This document shows positions 16,028 to 25,661 of a stretch of 64,000 nt of DNA, piece by piece; the stretch's first letter is position 1, and each line of letters begins with the position of its first letter. Source of the stretch: Paraburkholderia xenovorans LB400 (GTDB taxonomy: Bacteria; Pseudomonadota; Gammaproteobacteria; Burkholderiales; Burkholderiaceae); the NCBI RefSeq assembly GCF_000013645.1, contig NC_007951.1, forward strand, positions 3,782,001-3,846,000, in the 5' to 3' direction. The position numbers and the translations under genes are program-made. The notes below the pieces were generated by a model that was given only the letters and a program-made list of their open reading frames with translations, was not told the DNA's origin and did not search any database.

Positions 16028-17203
16028 TCAGTTCGATGCGGTGATCGGCTCGACGCGGCGCGGCGCATAGGTTTCCCAACCGCTGCAACCCGGGCACTGC
16101 CAATAGAAAAGCCGCGCCCTGAAGCCGCAATTCTGGCACGTATACCGTGGCAGATTTTTGGTGCGCTGGCGAATCAGCGTGCGCATCAATTCGAGTTCGC
16201 TGCGCCGCGGTTCTTCCGCGACGGCTTCCTGCGCCTCCAGCAGCCGCGTCATGCCCGCCAGATTCGGCGACTTCTGCATTTGCGAACGCGCCAGCGTATG
16301 CGCGGCCTCGGGTCCGCGCAGAGATGCGACGTGCTGATAGGCGACATCGAGCAGATCGTTGGTCGGATAGCGGTCCACCCACGTGGTAAGCAGATCGGCG
16401 CCATCTTGCGGGCGGCCGAGCGCCTCGTAGGCTTTCATCAGCTTTTCGGCGACCAGCGGAAGATACGCCGGGTTCTGCTCCTCCACGCGCCGCCATTGGG
16501 CAATCGCAGCTTCCGGCGCGCCGCCGGCCGCGTCGACGTCGCCGAACAGGATCGTGGCGCGCACGTTGGTCGGGTTCGCCTTCAGGGCGAAGCCCAGTTG
16601 GCGGCGGGCCTCGTCCGGCTTCTTCTGCTGTAGCGCTTCCTGCGCGAGTTCGCAGTGGAACTGTGCGATTTCCTTGTCGAGCGACTCCGCGCCCATCGTT
16701 TCCAGATGACGGGCCGTGTCGATCGACTTGACCCAGTCCTTCTCGATCTCGTAGATGGTGAGCAGCGCGCGCTGCGCGCCCAACGCGTAGTCACCGGTTT
16801 CGAGCGAGCGGAAGGTTTCCTCCGCGCGATCGAGCAGACCCGCTTTCAGGAAGTCCTGCCCCAACTCGTAAAGCGCGTGATCGCGCTCGCTGACCGGCAG
16901 ATCGGCGCGGCTCAACAGATTCTGATGCACGCGAATCGCGCGGTCGGTTTCACCGCGGCGACGGAACAGATTGCCCAGCGCGAAGTGCAACTCGACCGTT
17001 TCGGGATCGAGCTTGACCACTTCGATGAACGCATCGATCGCCTGGTCCGGCTGTTCGTTGAGCAGGAAATTCAGGCCGCGAAAATACGAGCGCGGCAGAT
17101 TGGCGCTTTCGGACAGCAGCGTCTTGAGGTCGTAGCGCGCGGCCATCCAGCCGAACGCAAAAGCGACGGGTATGACAAGCAGCCACCAGAAGTCTAGATC
17201 CAT
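16028..17203 (-). CDS. lapB: Lipopolysaccharide assembly protein B (LapB/YciM)
   Basis: Inner-membrane-anchored TPR protein that, in E. coli, delivers LpxC to the FtsH protease and so limits LPS synthesis. The 391 residues begin with one transmembrane segment (DFWWLLVIPVAFAFGWMAAR), followed by YFRGLNFLLNEQPDQAIDAF and about eight TPR units. The C-terminus has a rubredoxin-like metal knuckle, YTCQNCGFRARLFYWQCPGCSGWETY in two CxxC pairs (residues about 357-382), as in LapB. It is 68 bases after lapA and upstream of ugd, in the usual lapA-lapB order. Confidence 0.96.
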   Translation of the reverse strand: MDLDFWWLLVIPVAFAFGWMAARYDLKTLLSESANLPRSYFRGLNFLLNEQPDQAIDAFIEVVKLDPETVELHFALGNLFRRRGETDRAIRVHQNLLSRADLPVSERDHALYELGQDFLKAGLLDRAEETFRSLETGDYALGAQRALLTIYEIEKDWVKSIDTARHLETMGAESLDKEIAQFHCELAQEALQQKKPDEARRQLGFALKANPTNVRATILFGDVDAAGGAPEAAIAQWRRVEEQNPAYLPLVAEKLMKAYEALGRPQDGADLLTTWVDRYPTNDLLDVAYQHVASLRGPEAAHTLARSQMQKSPNLAGMTRLLEAQEAVAEEPRRSELELMRTLIRQRTKNLPRYTCQNCGFRARLFYWQCPGCSGWETYAPRRVEPITASN

Positions 17204-17271
17204 GCGATTAATGCAAATGTGCGCGAAAGCGAAAACGGGAAGCCACGCTCAAAATGCGCGGCAGGAGAAAT

Positions 17272-17565
17272 TCAGATCAGCGGCGGCATGGGCGGTTGTT
17301 CGACCACGACTGGGGTTTCGCGCGCCACGCGCAATTCGCGCTTGAGCCGGCCATTTTCCATACGCAAGCGCAGCATAGCCGGCACCGACGACACCAGCCC
17401 CGCCAGCAACCCGACCACGAAGAAAACGAGGCCGATCAGGATCAAGGGCTGCGACCACGTGTAACCACCGGGGAATCTCAGCGTAGCAGGATCTGTGTTG
17501 GAAAGCGCCAGCACCAGCAGCAGCACGAACACCAGCACCCGGATCAGCCAGACGATAAATTTCAT
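17272..17565 (-). CDS. lapA: LapA family membrane protein (DUF1049)
   Basis: Small inner-membrane partner of LapB, 97 residues from ATG 17565 (MKFIVWLIRVLVFV). It has two hydrophobic segments (about residues 4-22 and 41-61) separated by a short extracytoplasmic loop, then a basic cytoplasmic helix (LRLRMENGRLKRELRVARE), the layout of DUF1049/LapA. The frame runs further upstream to 17847 without similarity or signal. Its position directly before lapB supports the call. Confidence 0.92.
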   Translation of the reverse strand: MKFIVWLIRVLVFVLLLVLALSNTDPATLRFPGGYTWSQPLILIGLVFFVVGLLAGLVSSVPAMLRLRMENGRLKRELRVARETPVVVEQPPMPPLI

Positions 17566-17955
17566 GAATAGGTCTCTTGACGGCAGTTGCGGGGTGACGC
17601 CGGCTTGATGACGCGTCGCGCCACGGTGTTGCCCGCGCCGAAGTGACCCGTATTGTAATTGAAGCCTTCGCGGCTGGGCAGGAACTGGCGGATTGCGGGC
17701 GGCCGCCGCTGTGTCGCGCCGCATCTTGCCGCAAGCGGAGACGCGGGCGGACACGTCGGTTTTCCACGGTTCGCTGTTATGTAAGCCGGGCTGTGCGGGT
17801 ATGCGCCGCGTCGATGGGGGCGAAAACACGCAAAACAAAACACGCAAACGACAGGCGAAAAAAAAGCGCCCGAAGGCGCTTTTTCTGGTCTTTTGCCGAC
17901 TGGCTTTGGCCGCTGACGCTACCTATGCCACACTGCAAACGGCACAGCGAAGCAT
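17566..17955. other. Intergenic region between ihfB and lapA (390 bases)
   Basis: No gene is supported here. The right part holds a terminator for ihfB (17858-17886). The middle, read on the minus strand, has a TACAAT near 17652-17657 that could be a -10 box for lapA, without a clear -35. Nothing else stands out. Confidence 0.5.
17858..17886 (-). terminator. Intrinsic terminator after ihfB
   Basis: On the minus strand AAAAAGCGCC, a TTCG-type tight loop, and GGCGCTTTTTTTT form a strong hairpin with a U run, about 70 bases after the ihfB stop. It separates ihfB from lapA-lapB transcription. Confidence 0.85.
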
Positions 17956-18279
17956 TTACAGGTCGTCATCCGGATCTTCGGCCTTCAGCGGCTCGCCCGC
18001 GCGACGATCTACCCGCTCACGCAATTCCTTGCCTGGCTTGAAGTGCGGTACGTACTTCTCAGGTACCAACACCTTCTCGCCCGACTTCGGATTACGCCCG
18101 ACGCGGGAGGGACGGCGGTTAAGGCCGAAGCTGCCGAAGCCGCGAATTTCAATGCGATGACCGTTGGCAAGCGCCTCCGACATCGCATCAAGCATCGTCT
18201 TCACCGCGAAATCCGCATCTTTAAGAACAAGTTGCGGAAATCGCGTAGCCAGCTGGGCGACCAATTCCGATTTGGTCAT
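17956..18279 (-). CDS. ihfB: Integration host factor subunit beta
   Basis: DNA-bending nucleoid protein, 107 residues, heterodimer partner of IhfA. It starts MTKSELVAQLATRFPQL and has the HU/IHF core with GHRIEIRGFGSFGLNRRPSRVGRNPKSGEKV, including the proline-tipped arm that inserts in the minor groove, then VPHFKPGKELRERV. The acidic C-terminal tail (KAEDPDDDL) is a small extension. It follows rpsA, the same order as in E. coli, across 101 structured bases. Confidence 0.97.
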   Translation of the reverse strand: MTKSELVAQLATRFPQLVLKDADFAVKTMLDAMSEALANGHRIEIRGFGSFGLNRRPSRVGRNPKSGEKVLVPEKYVPHFKPGKELRERVDRRAGEPLKAEDPDDDL

Positions 18280-18311
18280 ACTGCAGCAGACCTCTCAAGA
18301 AAACGCCGGGC

Positions 18312-18372
18312 CGCCCCCAAGTTTTCCTGGCCCCCTTGGGGGGCCTGGCGCGAAGCGACAGGTTTGGGGGCG
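18312..18372. repeat. Nested GC-rich inverted repeats between rpsA and ihfB
   Basis: Outer arms CGCCCCCAA (18312-18320) and TTGGGGGCG (18364-18372) enclose a perfect 7-bp hairpin GGCCCCC / GGGGGCC with a 3-base loop (18329-18345) and a CCTG / CAGG pair. A small CGC / GCG hairpin also fits on the right. The element fills most of the 101-base gap and ends near the ihfB start side. Confidence 0.6.
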
Positions 18373-18380
18373 CTCCTCAA

Positions 18381-20096
18381 TTACTGGTTCTGGCCGTCGA
18401 GCTTGGCCTTCAGCAGCGCGCCGAGGTTCGTCGTGCCGGTGGCAGCCGAGCTCGAGTCCGACGAAGCCAGGCCGCGGATCGCTTCCTGTTGCTCAGCCGA
18501 ATCCTTGGCCTTGATCGACAGGTTGATACCGCGCGACTTGCGATCGATGTTGATGATCATCGCATTGACCTTGTCGCCGTCCTTCAGCACGTTGCGAGCG
18601 TCTTCCACGCGGTCTTGTGCGATTTCCGAAGCGCGCAGGTAGCCTTCGACTTCAGCCGACAGCTGAACCACGGCGCCCTTCGCGTCCACCGTCTTGACCA
18701 CGCCGTCGACGATCGAACCCTTGTCGTTCATGGCAACGAAGTTGCTGAACGGGTCGCCTTCGAGCTGCTTGATGCCCAGCGAAATGCGTTCCTTCTCGAC
18801 GTCGATGCCGAGAACGATCGCTTCCACTTCGTCGCCCTTCTTGTACTTGCGAACCGCTTCTTCGCCCGTTTCCGACCACGACAGGTCCGACAGGTGAACC
18901 AGACCGTCGATACCGCCCGGCAGACCAATGAAGACGCCGAAGTCGGTGATCGACTTGATTGCGCCTTGCAGCTTGTCGCCCTTCTTGAAGTTGCGGCTGA
19001 AGTCGTCCCAGGGGTTCGGCTTGCATTGCTTCATGCCGAGGCTGATACGGCGGCGGTCTTCGTCGATTTCGAGAACCATGACTTCGACTTCGTCGCCCAG
19101 TTGCACAACCTTCGACGGTGCAACGTTCTTGTTCGTCCAGTCCATTTCCGACACGTGAACCAGGCCTTCGATGCCCGATTCGACTTCGACGAATGCGCCG
19201 TAGTCGGTGATGTTGGTGACCTTACCGAACAGGCGCGTGCCCGACGGGTAACGGCGCGAGATACCTTCCCACGGATCGTCGCCCAGTTGCTTGATGCCCA
19301 GCGAAACGCGGTTCTTTTCTTGATCGAACTTGAGGATCTTAGCGGTGACTTCCTGGCCAACCGACAGCACTTCGCTCGGGTGACGCACACGACGCCATGC
19401 GATATCGGTGATGTGCAGCAGGCCGTCGATACCGCCGAGGTCCACGAACGCGCCGTAATCGGTGATGTTCTTCACCACGCCTTCCACGATCGCGCCTTCC
19501 TTCAGCGTTTCGAGCAGCTTTGCGCGCTCTTCGCCTTGGGTCGCTTCGATCACGGCACGGCGCGACAGCACGACGTTGTTACGTTTGCGGTCGAGCTTGA
19601 TGACGCGGAATTCCAGCGTCTTGCCTTCGTACGGGGTCGTGTCCTTGACCGGACGCGTGTCGACCAGCGAACCCGGCAGGAACGCGCGGATGCCGTTGAC
19701 CATGACGGTCATGCCGCCCTTGACCTTGCCCGTGATCGTGCCGGTCACGAGTTCGTTGTTGTCGAGAGCCTTTTCCAGCGACAGCCACGAAGCGAGGCGC
19801 TTCGCCTTGTCGCGCGACAGGATCGTGTCGCCATAGCCGTTTTCCAGCGCGTCGATCGCGACGGAAACGAAGTCGCCCGCCTGCACTTCTACCTCGCCCG
19901 CGTCGTTCAGGAACTCTTCGAGCGGGATGTAGGCTTCGGACTTGAGACCAGCGTTGACGACCACGAAGTTGTGGTCAACACGCACGACTTCGGCGGAGAT
20001 CACTTCGCCGGCGCGCATGTCTTGCTTGGTCAGCGACTCTTCGAACAGAGCCGCAAAAGATTCGGTATTCGGGGTAGAGGTTTGCAGGTCGGACAT
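18381..20096 (-). CDS. rpsA: 30S ribosomal protein S1
   Basis: Ribosome-bound mRNA-binding protein that helps unwind and load mRNA. From ATG 20096 (MSDLQTSTPNTESFAALFEESL) it has 571 residues with six S1 OB-fold repeats. Typical repeat motifs are visible: NITDYGAFVDLGGIDGLLHITDIAW, NITDYGAFVEVESGIEGLVHVSEMDW, SITDFGVFIGLPGGIDGLVHLSDLSW and the linker VSLGIKQLGDDPWE; each is a separate repeat. The reading frame extends six codons upstream to 20114. It lies between cmk and ihfB. The 182-base leader may hold the S1 autoregulatory site, but I cannot define it. Confidence 0.98.
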   Translation of the reverse strand: MSDLQTSTPNTESFAALFEESLTKQDMRAGEVISAEVVRVDHNFVVVNAGLKSEAYIPLEEFLNDAGEVEVQAGDFVSVAIDALENGYGDTILSRDKAKRLASWLSLEKALDNNELVTGTITGKVKGGMTVMVNGIRAFLPGSLVDTRPVKDTTPYEGKTLEFRVIKLDRKRNNVVLSRRAVIEATQGEERAKLLETLKEGAIVEGVVKNITDYGAFVDLGGIDGLLHITDIAWRRVRHPSEVLSVGQEVTAKILKFDQEKNRVSLGIKQLGDDPWEGISRRYPSGTRLFGKVTNITDYGAFVEVESGIEGLVHVSEMDWTNKNVAPSKVVQLGDEVEVMVLEIDEDRRRISLGMKQCKPNPWDDFSRNFKKGDKLQGAIKSITDFGVFIGLPGGIDGLVHLSDLSWSETGEEAVRKYKKGDEVEAIVLGIDVEKERISLGIKQLEGDPFSNFVAMNDKGSIVDGVVKTVDAKGAVVQLSAEVEGYLRASEIAQDRVEDARNVLKDGDKVNAMIINIDRKSRGINLSIKAKDSAEQQEAIRGLASSDSSSAATGTTNLGALLKAKLDGQNQ

Positions 20097-20278
20097 AAAA
20101 ATCAAAATTTGCATGGTTCTCGCGGTGCCCGGCTGGCCGGACGGTCAGCAATATCGGCAAGAATGCGAATGCCACGCGGGGTTAAGGGGTTAACACAACG
20201 CCTCGCGACGACGCGCGAAGCACCTACTGACAACGAACTTCTACTGCGCCCGCCGCTGATGCACAACCAGTACTTTCA

Positions 20279-20965
20279 TCAGGCATGCGGGACTAAAGCT
20301 TCATACCATTGCACCACCTGCTCGACCGCCTGGTCGACCGACAATGCGGAGGTATCGAGCAGCTTTGCATCCGCTGCAGGCTTGAGCGGCGCGGCTACGC
20401 GCTGACTGTCACGCTCGTCGCGCTCACGCAAATCCCGGAGCAAGTCATCTATATTAGCAGAAAATCCTTTTTGGATCAATTGCTTATGCCGCCGCGCCGC
20501 GCGGGCCTCGACGCTGGCAGTCATGAACACCTTCAGCACGGCATCCTGGAAGATGACCGTGCCCATGTCGCGGCCGTCGGCAACCAGCCCCGGTTCCTTA
20601 CGGAACGCCCGCTGGCGCGCCACCAGCGCGGCGCGCACGGGCGCGTGCACGGCGATCGCCGAGGCGCGGCTGCCCACTTCCTCGGCGCGAATTTCGGCCG
20701 ACACGTCGACGCCGTCGAGTTGCGCCAGCCCTTCGCGAAAAGTGATATGCAGATCGTCGATCAGCTTTACAAGGGCGTCGACGTCGTGCGCCTCAATGGT
20801 GTAGCGCAGGCTGGCAAGCGCGGCGAGACGGTACAGCGCGCCGCTGTCCAGCAAATGGAAGCCGAGGCTCGCGGCAACCAGCGCGGCCACGGTGCCTTTG
20901 CCGGAGGCACTCGGGCCGTCGATCGTGATGACGGGCGTCTGGTGAAAGGGACGGGTCGGTTTCAT
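20279..20965 (-). CDS. cmk: Cytidylate kinase
   Basis: Phosphorylates CMP and dCMP, 228 residues from ATG 20965 (MKPTRPFHQTPVITIDGPSASGKGT). The P-loop is GPSASGKGT near residues 17-25. The CMP-binding segments are LLDSGALYRLAAL (about 37-49) and VADGRDMGTVIFQDAVLKVFMTAS (about 133-156). The LID region follows as ARAARRHKQL. The open frame before the ATG (to 21115) has no family similarity. It is 35 bases after aroA and precedes rpsA, a widely conserved order. Confidence 0.97.
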   Translation of the reverse strand: MKPTRPFHQTPVITIDGPSASGKGTVAALVAASLGFHLLDSGALYRLAALASLRYTIEAHDVDALVKLIDDLHITFREGLAQLDGVDVSAEIRAEEVGSRASAIAVHAPVRAALVARQRAFRKEPGLVADGRDMGTVIFQDAVLKVFMTASVEARAARRHKQLIQKGFSANIDDLLRDLRERDERDSQRVAAPLKPAADAKLLDTSALSVDQAVEQVVQWYEALVPHA

Positions 20966-21000
20966 CGAAAAAGTCGCACGTCGGTCGATTCGGGGTCGAA

Positions 21001-22305
21001 TCAGGGTTGAGCAAGCGCAATGAAGCGCTCGAAATAATCGGGAAAAGTCTTGCCGACGCACTTCGGGTCGTTGATACGGACCGGTACGCCGCCGAGACTC
21101 ACCAGCGAGAAGCACATGGCCATGCGGTGATCGTCGTAGGTGTCGATGGCGGCGTTCGGAATCAGCTTTTCAGGCGGCTCGATGATGATGAAGTCCTCGC
21201 CTTCCTTCACCTTGGCGCCGACCTTGCGCAGTTCGGTCGCCATTGCGGCGAGCCGGTCGGTTTCCTTCACGCGCCAACTGGCGATATTGCGCAGCGTGGT
21301 GGCGCCGTCCGCGAACAGGGCCGCGACAGCGATCGTCATTGCAGCGTCGGGAATCAGGTTGCAGTCCATGTCGATCGGCTCGAGCTTGCCGCTGTCGTGG
21401 CCGACGCCGCGCACCTCGATCCAGTCGTCGCCCATCTGCAGGTTCGCGCCCATCCTGATGAGCGCATCGGCAAAGCCGACGTCGCCCTGGATGCTGGCCC
21501 GGCCGACGCCCTCCACTTTCAGCGGCCCGCCGCCGAGCGCGCCGGCCGCGAGGAAATACGAAGCGGACGACGCGTCGCCCTCCACCATGATGCTGCCCGG
21601 CGACTGATAGCGCTGCCCCGCCGGCACGACGAACTGATGCCAGCCGTGGCGTTCGACCTTGATGCCGAAGCGCTCCATCAGCTTGAGGGTGATCTCGATG
21701 TACGGCTTCGAGATCAGTTCGCCGTCCACCTGCACGGTGCTCACGCCGCTTCCGGTCCGCACGAGCGGCAGCGTCATGAGAAGCGAGGTCAGGAACTGGC
21801 TCGACACGTCGCCGCGCACGGTGATCGGCGCGTCGGCATTGATCTGCCCGGGGCGAATCCGCAGCGGCGGATAGCCTTCGTTCTCTTCGTAGTCGATCTT
21901 CGCGCCGAGTTGGCGCAGGCCGTCGACCAGATCGCCGATCGGCCGCTCGTGCATGCGCGGCACGCCGTGAATCCGATAGTCGCCACCATTGACCGCCAGC
22001 GCCGCCGTCAGCGGACGCACCGCCGTGCCGGCGTTGCCGAGAAACAGATCCGCCGTGCGCGCCGTGAATGCGCCGCGCGTGCCGGTCACGACGCAGGTGT
22101 CGCCGTCGCGCTTCAGACGCACACCGAGTTTTTCGAGCGCGTCGAGCATCACGCGGGTGTCGTCGGAGTCGAGCAGGTTCGTGATCGTCGTTTCGCCTTC
22201 GGCGAGCGCCGCGAGCAGCAGCACCCGGTTCGAGATGCTCTTCGAGCCAGGCAGACGAATCGTGCCGGACGCGCGAGAGAACGGTCCGAGATCGAGGAAT
22301 TCCAT
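21001..22305 (-). CDS. aroA: 3-phosphoshikimate 1-carboxyvinyltransferase (EPSP synthase)
   Basis: Sixth step of the shikimate pathway, joining PEP to shikimate 3-phosphate. It has 434 residues from ATG 22305 ([16 protein letters not shown]). The substrate motif [18 protein letters not shown] is near residues 18-35. [15 protein letters not shown], containing the glyphosate-region signature of class I enzymes, is near 92-106. [17 protein letters not shown] and [10 protein letters not shown] are also present. The frame runs upstream to 22479 inside tyrA and is not used. The start is 19 bases after the tyrA stop. Confidence 0.97.
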
Positions 22306-22324
22306 GATTGAGTCCAGTTTCCGG

Positions 22325-23257
22325 TTATTTCGACGCGTCGCCATTGGCGACGCCGCCAGCGCGCTGTTCCTGCCATTCGGTGCGCGCCACGCGCGAGCGT
22401 GCGAACACGGTTTCGAGAGCGGCGCCGTCGGCGGCTTCGATTGCCGCGCGCAGGCGGGCAAGTACCGCCGTATACGCATCGAGTTCGTCGAGCAGCGCGA
22501 CCCGATTGGCCACGCAGACGTCGCGCCACATTTCCGGGCTCGACGCGGCTATGCGCGTGAAGTCGCGGAAGCCGCCCGCCGCGAACGAAAATTTCAGCGC
22601 CGCATCGGGTGAATTGAGAATCTGCTCGACCAGCGCGAACGAGAGCAGGTGCGGCAAATGGCTGACCGATGCGAACACGCGGTCGTGCTGCCCGGGCGCC
22701 ATGTCTCGCACGAGCGCGCCGGTGGCCCGCCACATGGCCGCGACGCGCTCCACGGCTGCCGGCGCGTTCTCCGGCAGCGGACACAACACGACATTGCGGC
22801 CAACATACAGGTCGGGCAAGGCTGCCTCCACGCCGCTTGCTTCGCGGCCGGCAATCGGATGCCCTGGCACGAACTGGCCGATACGCGCGCCGAGCGCCGC
22901 ACGCGCGGCGGCGACCACGTCCGACTTGGTGCTGCCCGCGTCGGTGACGATCGTGGCCGGATCGAGAAACGGCGCGATGCGTTCGAGCAGCGGCTGTGTC
23001 TGCGCGACGGGCGCGGCCAGCAGCACCAAGTCGGCGCCGGACAAGGCTTCGCGCAGCGAGGCGGCGTCGTTCAGCGCCGCCGAGCCGTCGATCACACCCA
23101 GCTCCAGAGCACGCCCGGTCGAGGCGGATGAACGTCCGACGCCGATCACCGTACGCGCACCCTCAGTCCCGCTCCGTTCGCGCAACGCGCGCGCAAGCGA
23201 TCCGCCGATCAGGCCGACACCGAAAATTACCAGTTTGTCAAAAGAAAACGCGGCCAC
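22325..23257 (-). CDS. tyrA: Prephenate dehydrogenase (TyrA)
   Basis: NAD(P)-dependent oxidative decarboxylation of prephenate (or arogenate) in tyrosine synthesis. The Rossmann loop [17 protein letters not shown] is at the N-terminus, and [42 protein letters not shown] and [14 protein letters not shown] are the TyrA signatures; the histidine of SHLPH is catalytic. No ATG fits. The likely start is GTG 23257 ([13 protein letters not shown], 310 residues); GTG 23266 and TTG 23308 are in frame alternatives with no clear ribosome-binding site. It lies between hisC and aroA. Confidence 0.94.
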
Positions 23258-23318
23258 GTCGGTCACAAATAGAGCGCGCCTGTCATGCCGACGAGGCGCG
23301 CGGGTCAAGGGTTACCGC

Positions 23319-24431
23319 TTACACGGTGGCGAGCGCTTTTTCGAGCGCCGCAACGAATGCTTCGTTTTCTTCCGGCAGGCCGATCGTGACGCGCAGCCAT
23401 TGCGGCAAGCCGTAGTTGCCGACCGGCCGCACGATCACGCCCTGCTTCAGCAACGCCAGGTTGACGCGGTTGCCCGCTGCGTCGTCGTTGCCGACACGTA
23501 CCAGCACGAAGTTGCCGTCCGAAGGCACATATTCCAGACCGAGCTTGTCGAACGCTTCGGTCAAACGGCGATAGCCTTGCGCGTTCAACACGGCGCTCTT
23601 CTCCAGAAACGCCCTGTCGTTCAGCGCGGCGATCGCCGCGGCTTGCGCCAGCGTGTTCACGTTGAACGGCTGACGCAGACGATTCAGCAGATCGGTCAAT
23701 TCAGGCTGTGCGATCGCGAAACCCACGCGCAAACCGGCAAGGCCGAACGCCTTCGAAAAGGTTCGCGACACCAGCAGATTCGGATAGCGGCGCACCCACG
23801 CGATCGAGTCGTAGCGCTTCTCCTGCGGCAGATATTCCGTGTATGCCTCGTCGAGCACGACGACCACGTTGCGCGGCACCTTGTCGAGAAACGCTTCGAG
23901 CTTCGCGCCTTCGATGAACGTACCGGTCGGGTTGTTCGGATTGGCGACGAAAATCAGGCGCGTGTCGTCGGTGATCGCCGCGAGCATGGCGCCGAGGTCA
24001 TGACCGTACCCGACAGCCGGCACGACGATCGCGCGAGCGCCCAGACCTTGCGTGGCCAACGCGTAAACCGCGAACGAGTACTGTGCATAGACGATCGACT
24101 GGTCCTTTTCCACAAACGCGTGTGCGGCGATTTCGAGGATGTCGTTGCTGCCGTTGCCGAGCGTGATCCAGTCGGCCGGCACGCCGTAGCGCTTGCTCAG
24201 CGCGGCCTTCAGTTCGAACGCGTTGGCGTCGGGGTAGCGGCCCAGTTCGCTGGCGGCCTGCGCCATCGCGCGCTGCGCCGATTCCGGCATGCCGAGCGGA
24301 TTCTCGTTCGAGGCCAGTTTCACGATGGTCTTTTCGTCCAGATCGAATTCGCGAGCCACTTCCGAAATCGGTTTACCCGCGACGTAAGGCGCAATGGCAC
24401 GCACGTAGGAAGGACCGAAAGACGCTGTCAT
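23319..24431 (-). CDS. hisC: Histidinol-phosphate/aromatic aminotransferase
   Basis: PLP-dependent class I/II aminotransferase of the HisC family, 370 residues from ATG 24431 (MTASFGPSYVRAIAPYVAGKP). Motifs: KLASNENPLGMP, LGNGSNDILEI, VANPNNPTGTFI, VLDEAYTEYL, and the PLP lysine in SRTFSKAFGLAGLRVGFAI. It sits between pheA and tyrA rather than in the histidine operon, where Burkholderiaceae usually carry another hisC. HisC homologues in this position often also transaminate aromatic keto acids, so a role in phenylalanine and tyrosine synthesis is likely (inference). Confidence 0.93.
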   Translation of the reverse strand: MTASFGPSYVRAIAPYVAGKPISEVAREFDLDEKTIVKLASNENPLGMPESAQRAMAQAASELGRYPDANAFELKAALSKRYGVPADWITLGNGSNDILEIAAHAFVEKDQSIVYAQYSFAVYALATQGLGARAIVVPAVGYGHDLGAMLAAITDDTRLIFVANPNNPTGTFIEGAKLEAFLDKVPRNVVVVLDEAYTEYLPQEKRYDSIAWVRRYPNLLVSRTFSKAFGLAGLRVGFAIAQPELTDLLNRLRQPFNVNTLAQAAAIAALNDRAFLEKSAVLNAQGYRRLTEAFDKLGLEYVPSDGNFVLVRVGNDDAAGNRVNLALLKQGVIVRPVGNYGLPQWLRVTIGLPEENEAFVAALEKALATV

Positions 24432-24508
24432 GAGAATCTCCGAACGACTATGAGTAATGGGATGTGCGGCTGGCGCGCCCGGTACAGCGTGCCGCCGCTT
24501 GAATATCA

Positions 24509-25591
24509 TCAGCGGGCGCGCGGATACGAGCCCAGAATCTTCAGGAACGCAGCCTTCTCGCCGAGTTCGGCGAGCGCGGCCGCAACCGCCGGATCGTCGC
24601 GATGGCCTTCGAGGTCGATGTAGAAGTAATACTCCCACGTGCCGACGCGCGCCGGACGCGATTCGAAGCGCGTCATGGATACGCTGTGGCGTGCCAGCGG
24701 TTCGAGCAGCTTGAATACGGCGCCAGGCTCGTTATGCACGGAGACGATCAGCGACGTCTGGTCATAACCGCTCGGGCCGGCGGGCTGCTTGCCAATCATC
24801 ACGAAACGCGTGCGGTTGTGCGGATCGTCCTGAATCAGCGCATACGCCACCTGCAAGCCGTAGTGCGTCGCGGCGCGATCGCCGGCGATGGCTGCCACGG
24901 TCGGGTCTTCCGCCGCCATGCGCGCCGCTTCCGCATTGCTCGACACTGCCTGGCGCTCCAGATGCGGCGCGTTGGTCGACAGCCAGCGCTGGCACTGCGC
25001 AAGCGCCTGCGCATGCGCGCACACGCGCGTCACGCCGGTGAGGCCGCCATTCAGCGTCAACAGATTGTGGTGGATCGGCAAAGCCAGTTCGCCGCCGATC
25101 GTGAGTTGCGTTTGCAGCAGCAGATCGAGCGTGCGCGACACTGCGCCTTCGGTCGAATTCTCGACCGGCACGACGCCGAATTCCGCGGCGCCGGCCTCGA
25201 CCGACCGGAACACTTCGTCGATCGACGAACACGGCAGGCCTTCGATCGACTGACCGAAGTACTCGTGCATTGCCTGTTCGCTGTAGGTGCCGACCGGGCC
25301 GAGATAAGCGGCCTTGATGGTCTTTTCGAGCGCGCGGCTCGCGGCCATGATCTCGCGCCAGATCGCGCTGATATGCTCGCTCGCGAGCGGCCCTTCGCTC
25401 ATGTCCTGCAGACGCGCGATCACCTGCTGTTCGCGCTCCGGCCGAAACACCGGCGCGTTGAAATGCTTCTTGACCTCGCCCACTTCGAGCGCTACCGCGG
25501 CGCGTTGATTGAGGAGCGCGATCAACTGCGCGTCGAGGGCGTCGATGCGCTCGCGAAGAGGTTTGAGTCGGGTATTGAGTTCGTCGTCCAT
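24509..25591 (-). CDS. pheA: Bifunctional chorismate mutase/prephenate dehydratase
   Basis: Converts chorismate to prephenate and then phenylpyruvate for phenylalanine. The 360 residues from ATG 25591 comprise a chorismate mutase domain (LKPLRERIDALDAQLIALLNQRA, about 9-95), a prephenate dehydratase domain (AYLGPVGTYSEQAMHEYFG from about 97; VVPVENSTEGAVSRTLDLL; and GDRAATHYGL near 256-265) and a C-terminal ACT domain with the regulatory ESRP segment (MTRFESRPARVGTWEYYFYID). No leader-peptide attenuator was evident in the 70 bases before it. It lies between serC and hisC. Confidence 0.97.
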   Translation of the reverse strand: MDDELNTRLKPLRERIDALDAQLIALLNQRAAVALEVGEVKKHFNAPVFRPEREQQVIARLQDMSEGPLASEHISAIWREIMAASRALEKTIKAAYLGPVGTYSEQAMHEYFGQSIEGLPCSSIDEVFRSVEAGAAEFGVVPVENSTEGAVSRTLDLLLQTQLTIGGELALPIHHNLLTLNGGLTGVTRVCAHAQALAQCQRWLSTNAPHLERQAVSSNAEAARMAAEDPTVAAIAGDRAATHYGLQVAYALIQDDPHNRTRFVMIGKQPAGPSGYDQTSLIVSVHNEPGAVFKLLEPLARHSVSMTRFESRPARVGTWEYYFYIDLEGHRDDPAVAAALAELGEKAAFLKILGSYPRAR

Positions 25592-25661
25592 GCGTGAAAA
25601 CGGCCTTGCCGGTGGCTGCTGCACAAATGCGTGCTGGAAAGGATGCACGCGCCGTGATGAC

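Noticed and set aside
18336..20405. A 689-codon open frame on the plus strand opposite rpsA
   Set aside because: It is the complement of a clear six-domain ribosomal protein S1. Its translation is Arg/His/Asp/Val-rich with no domain, typical of a high-GC antisense shadow.
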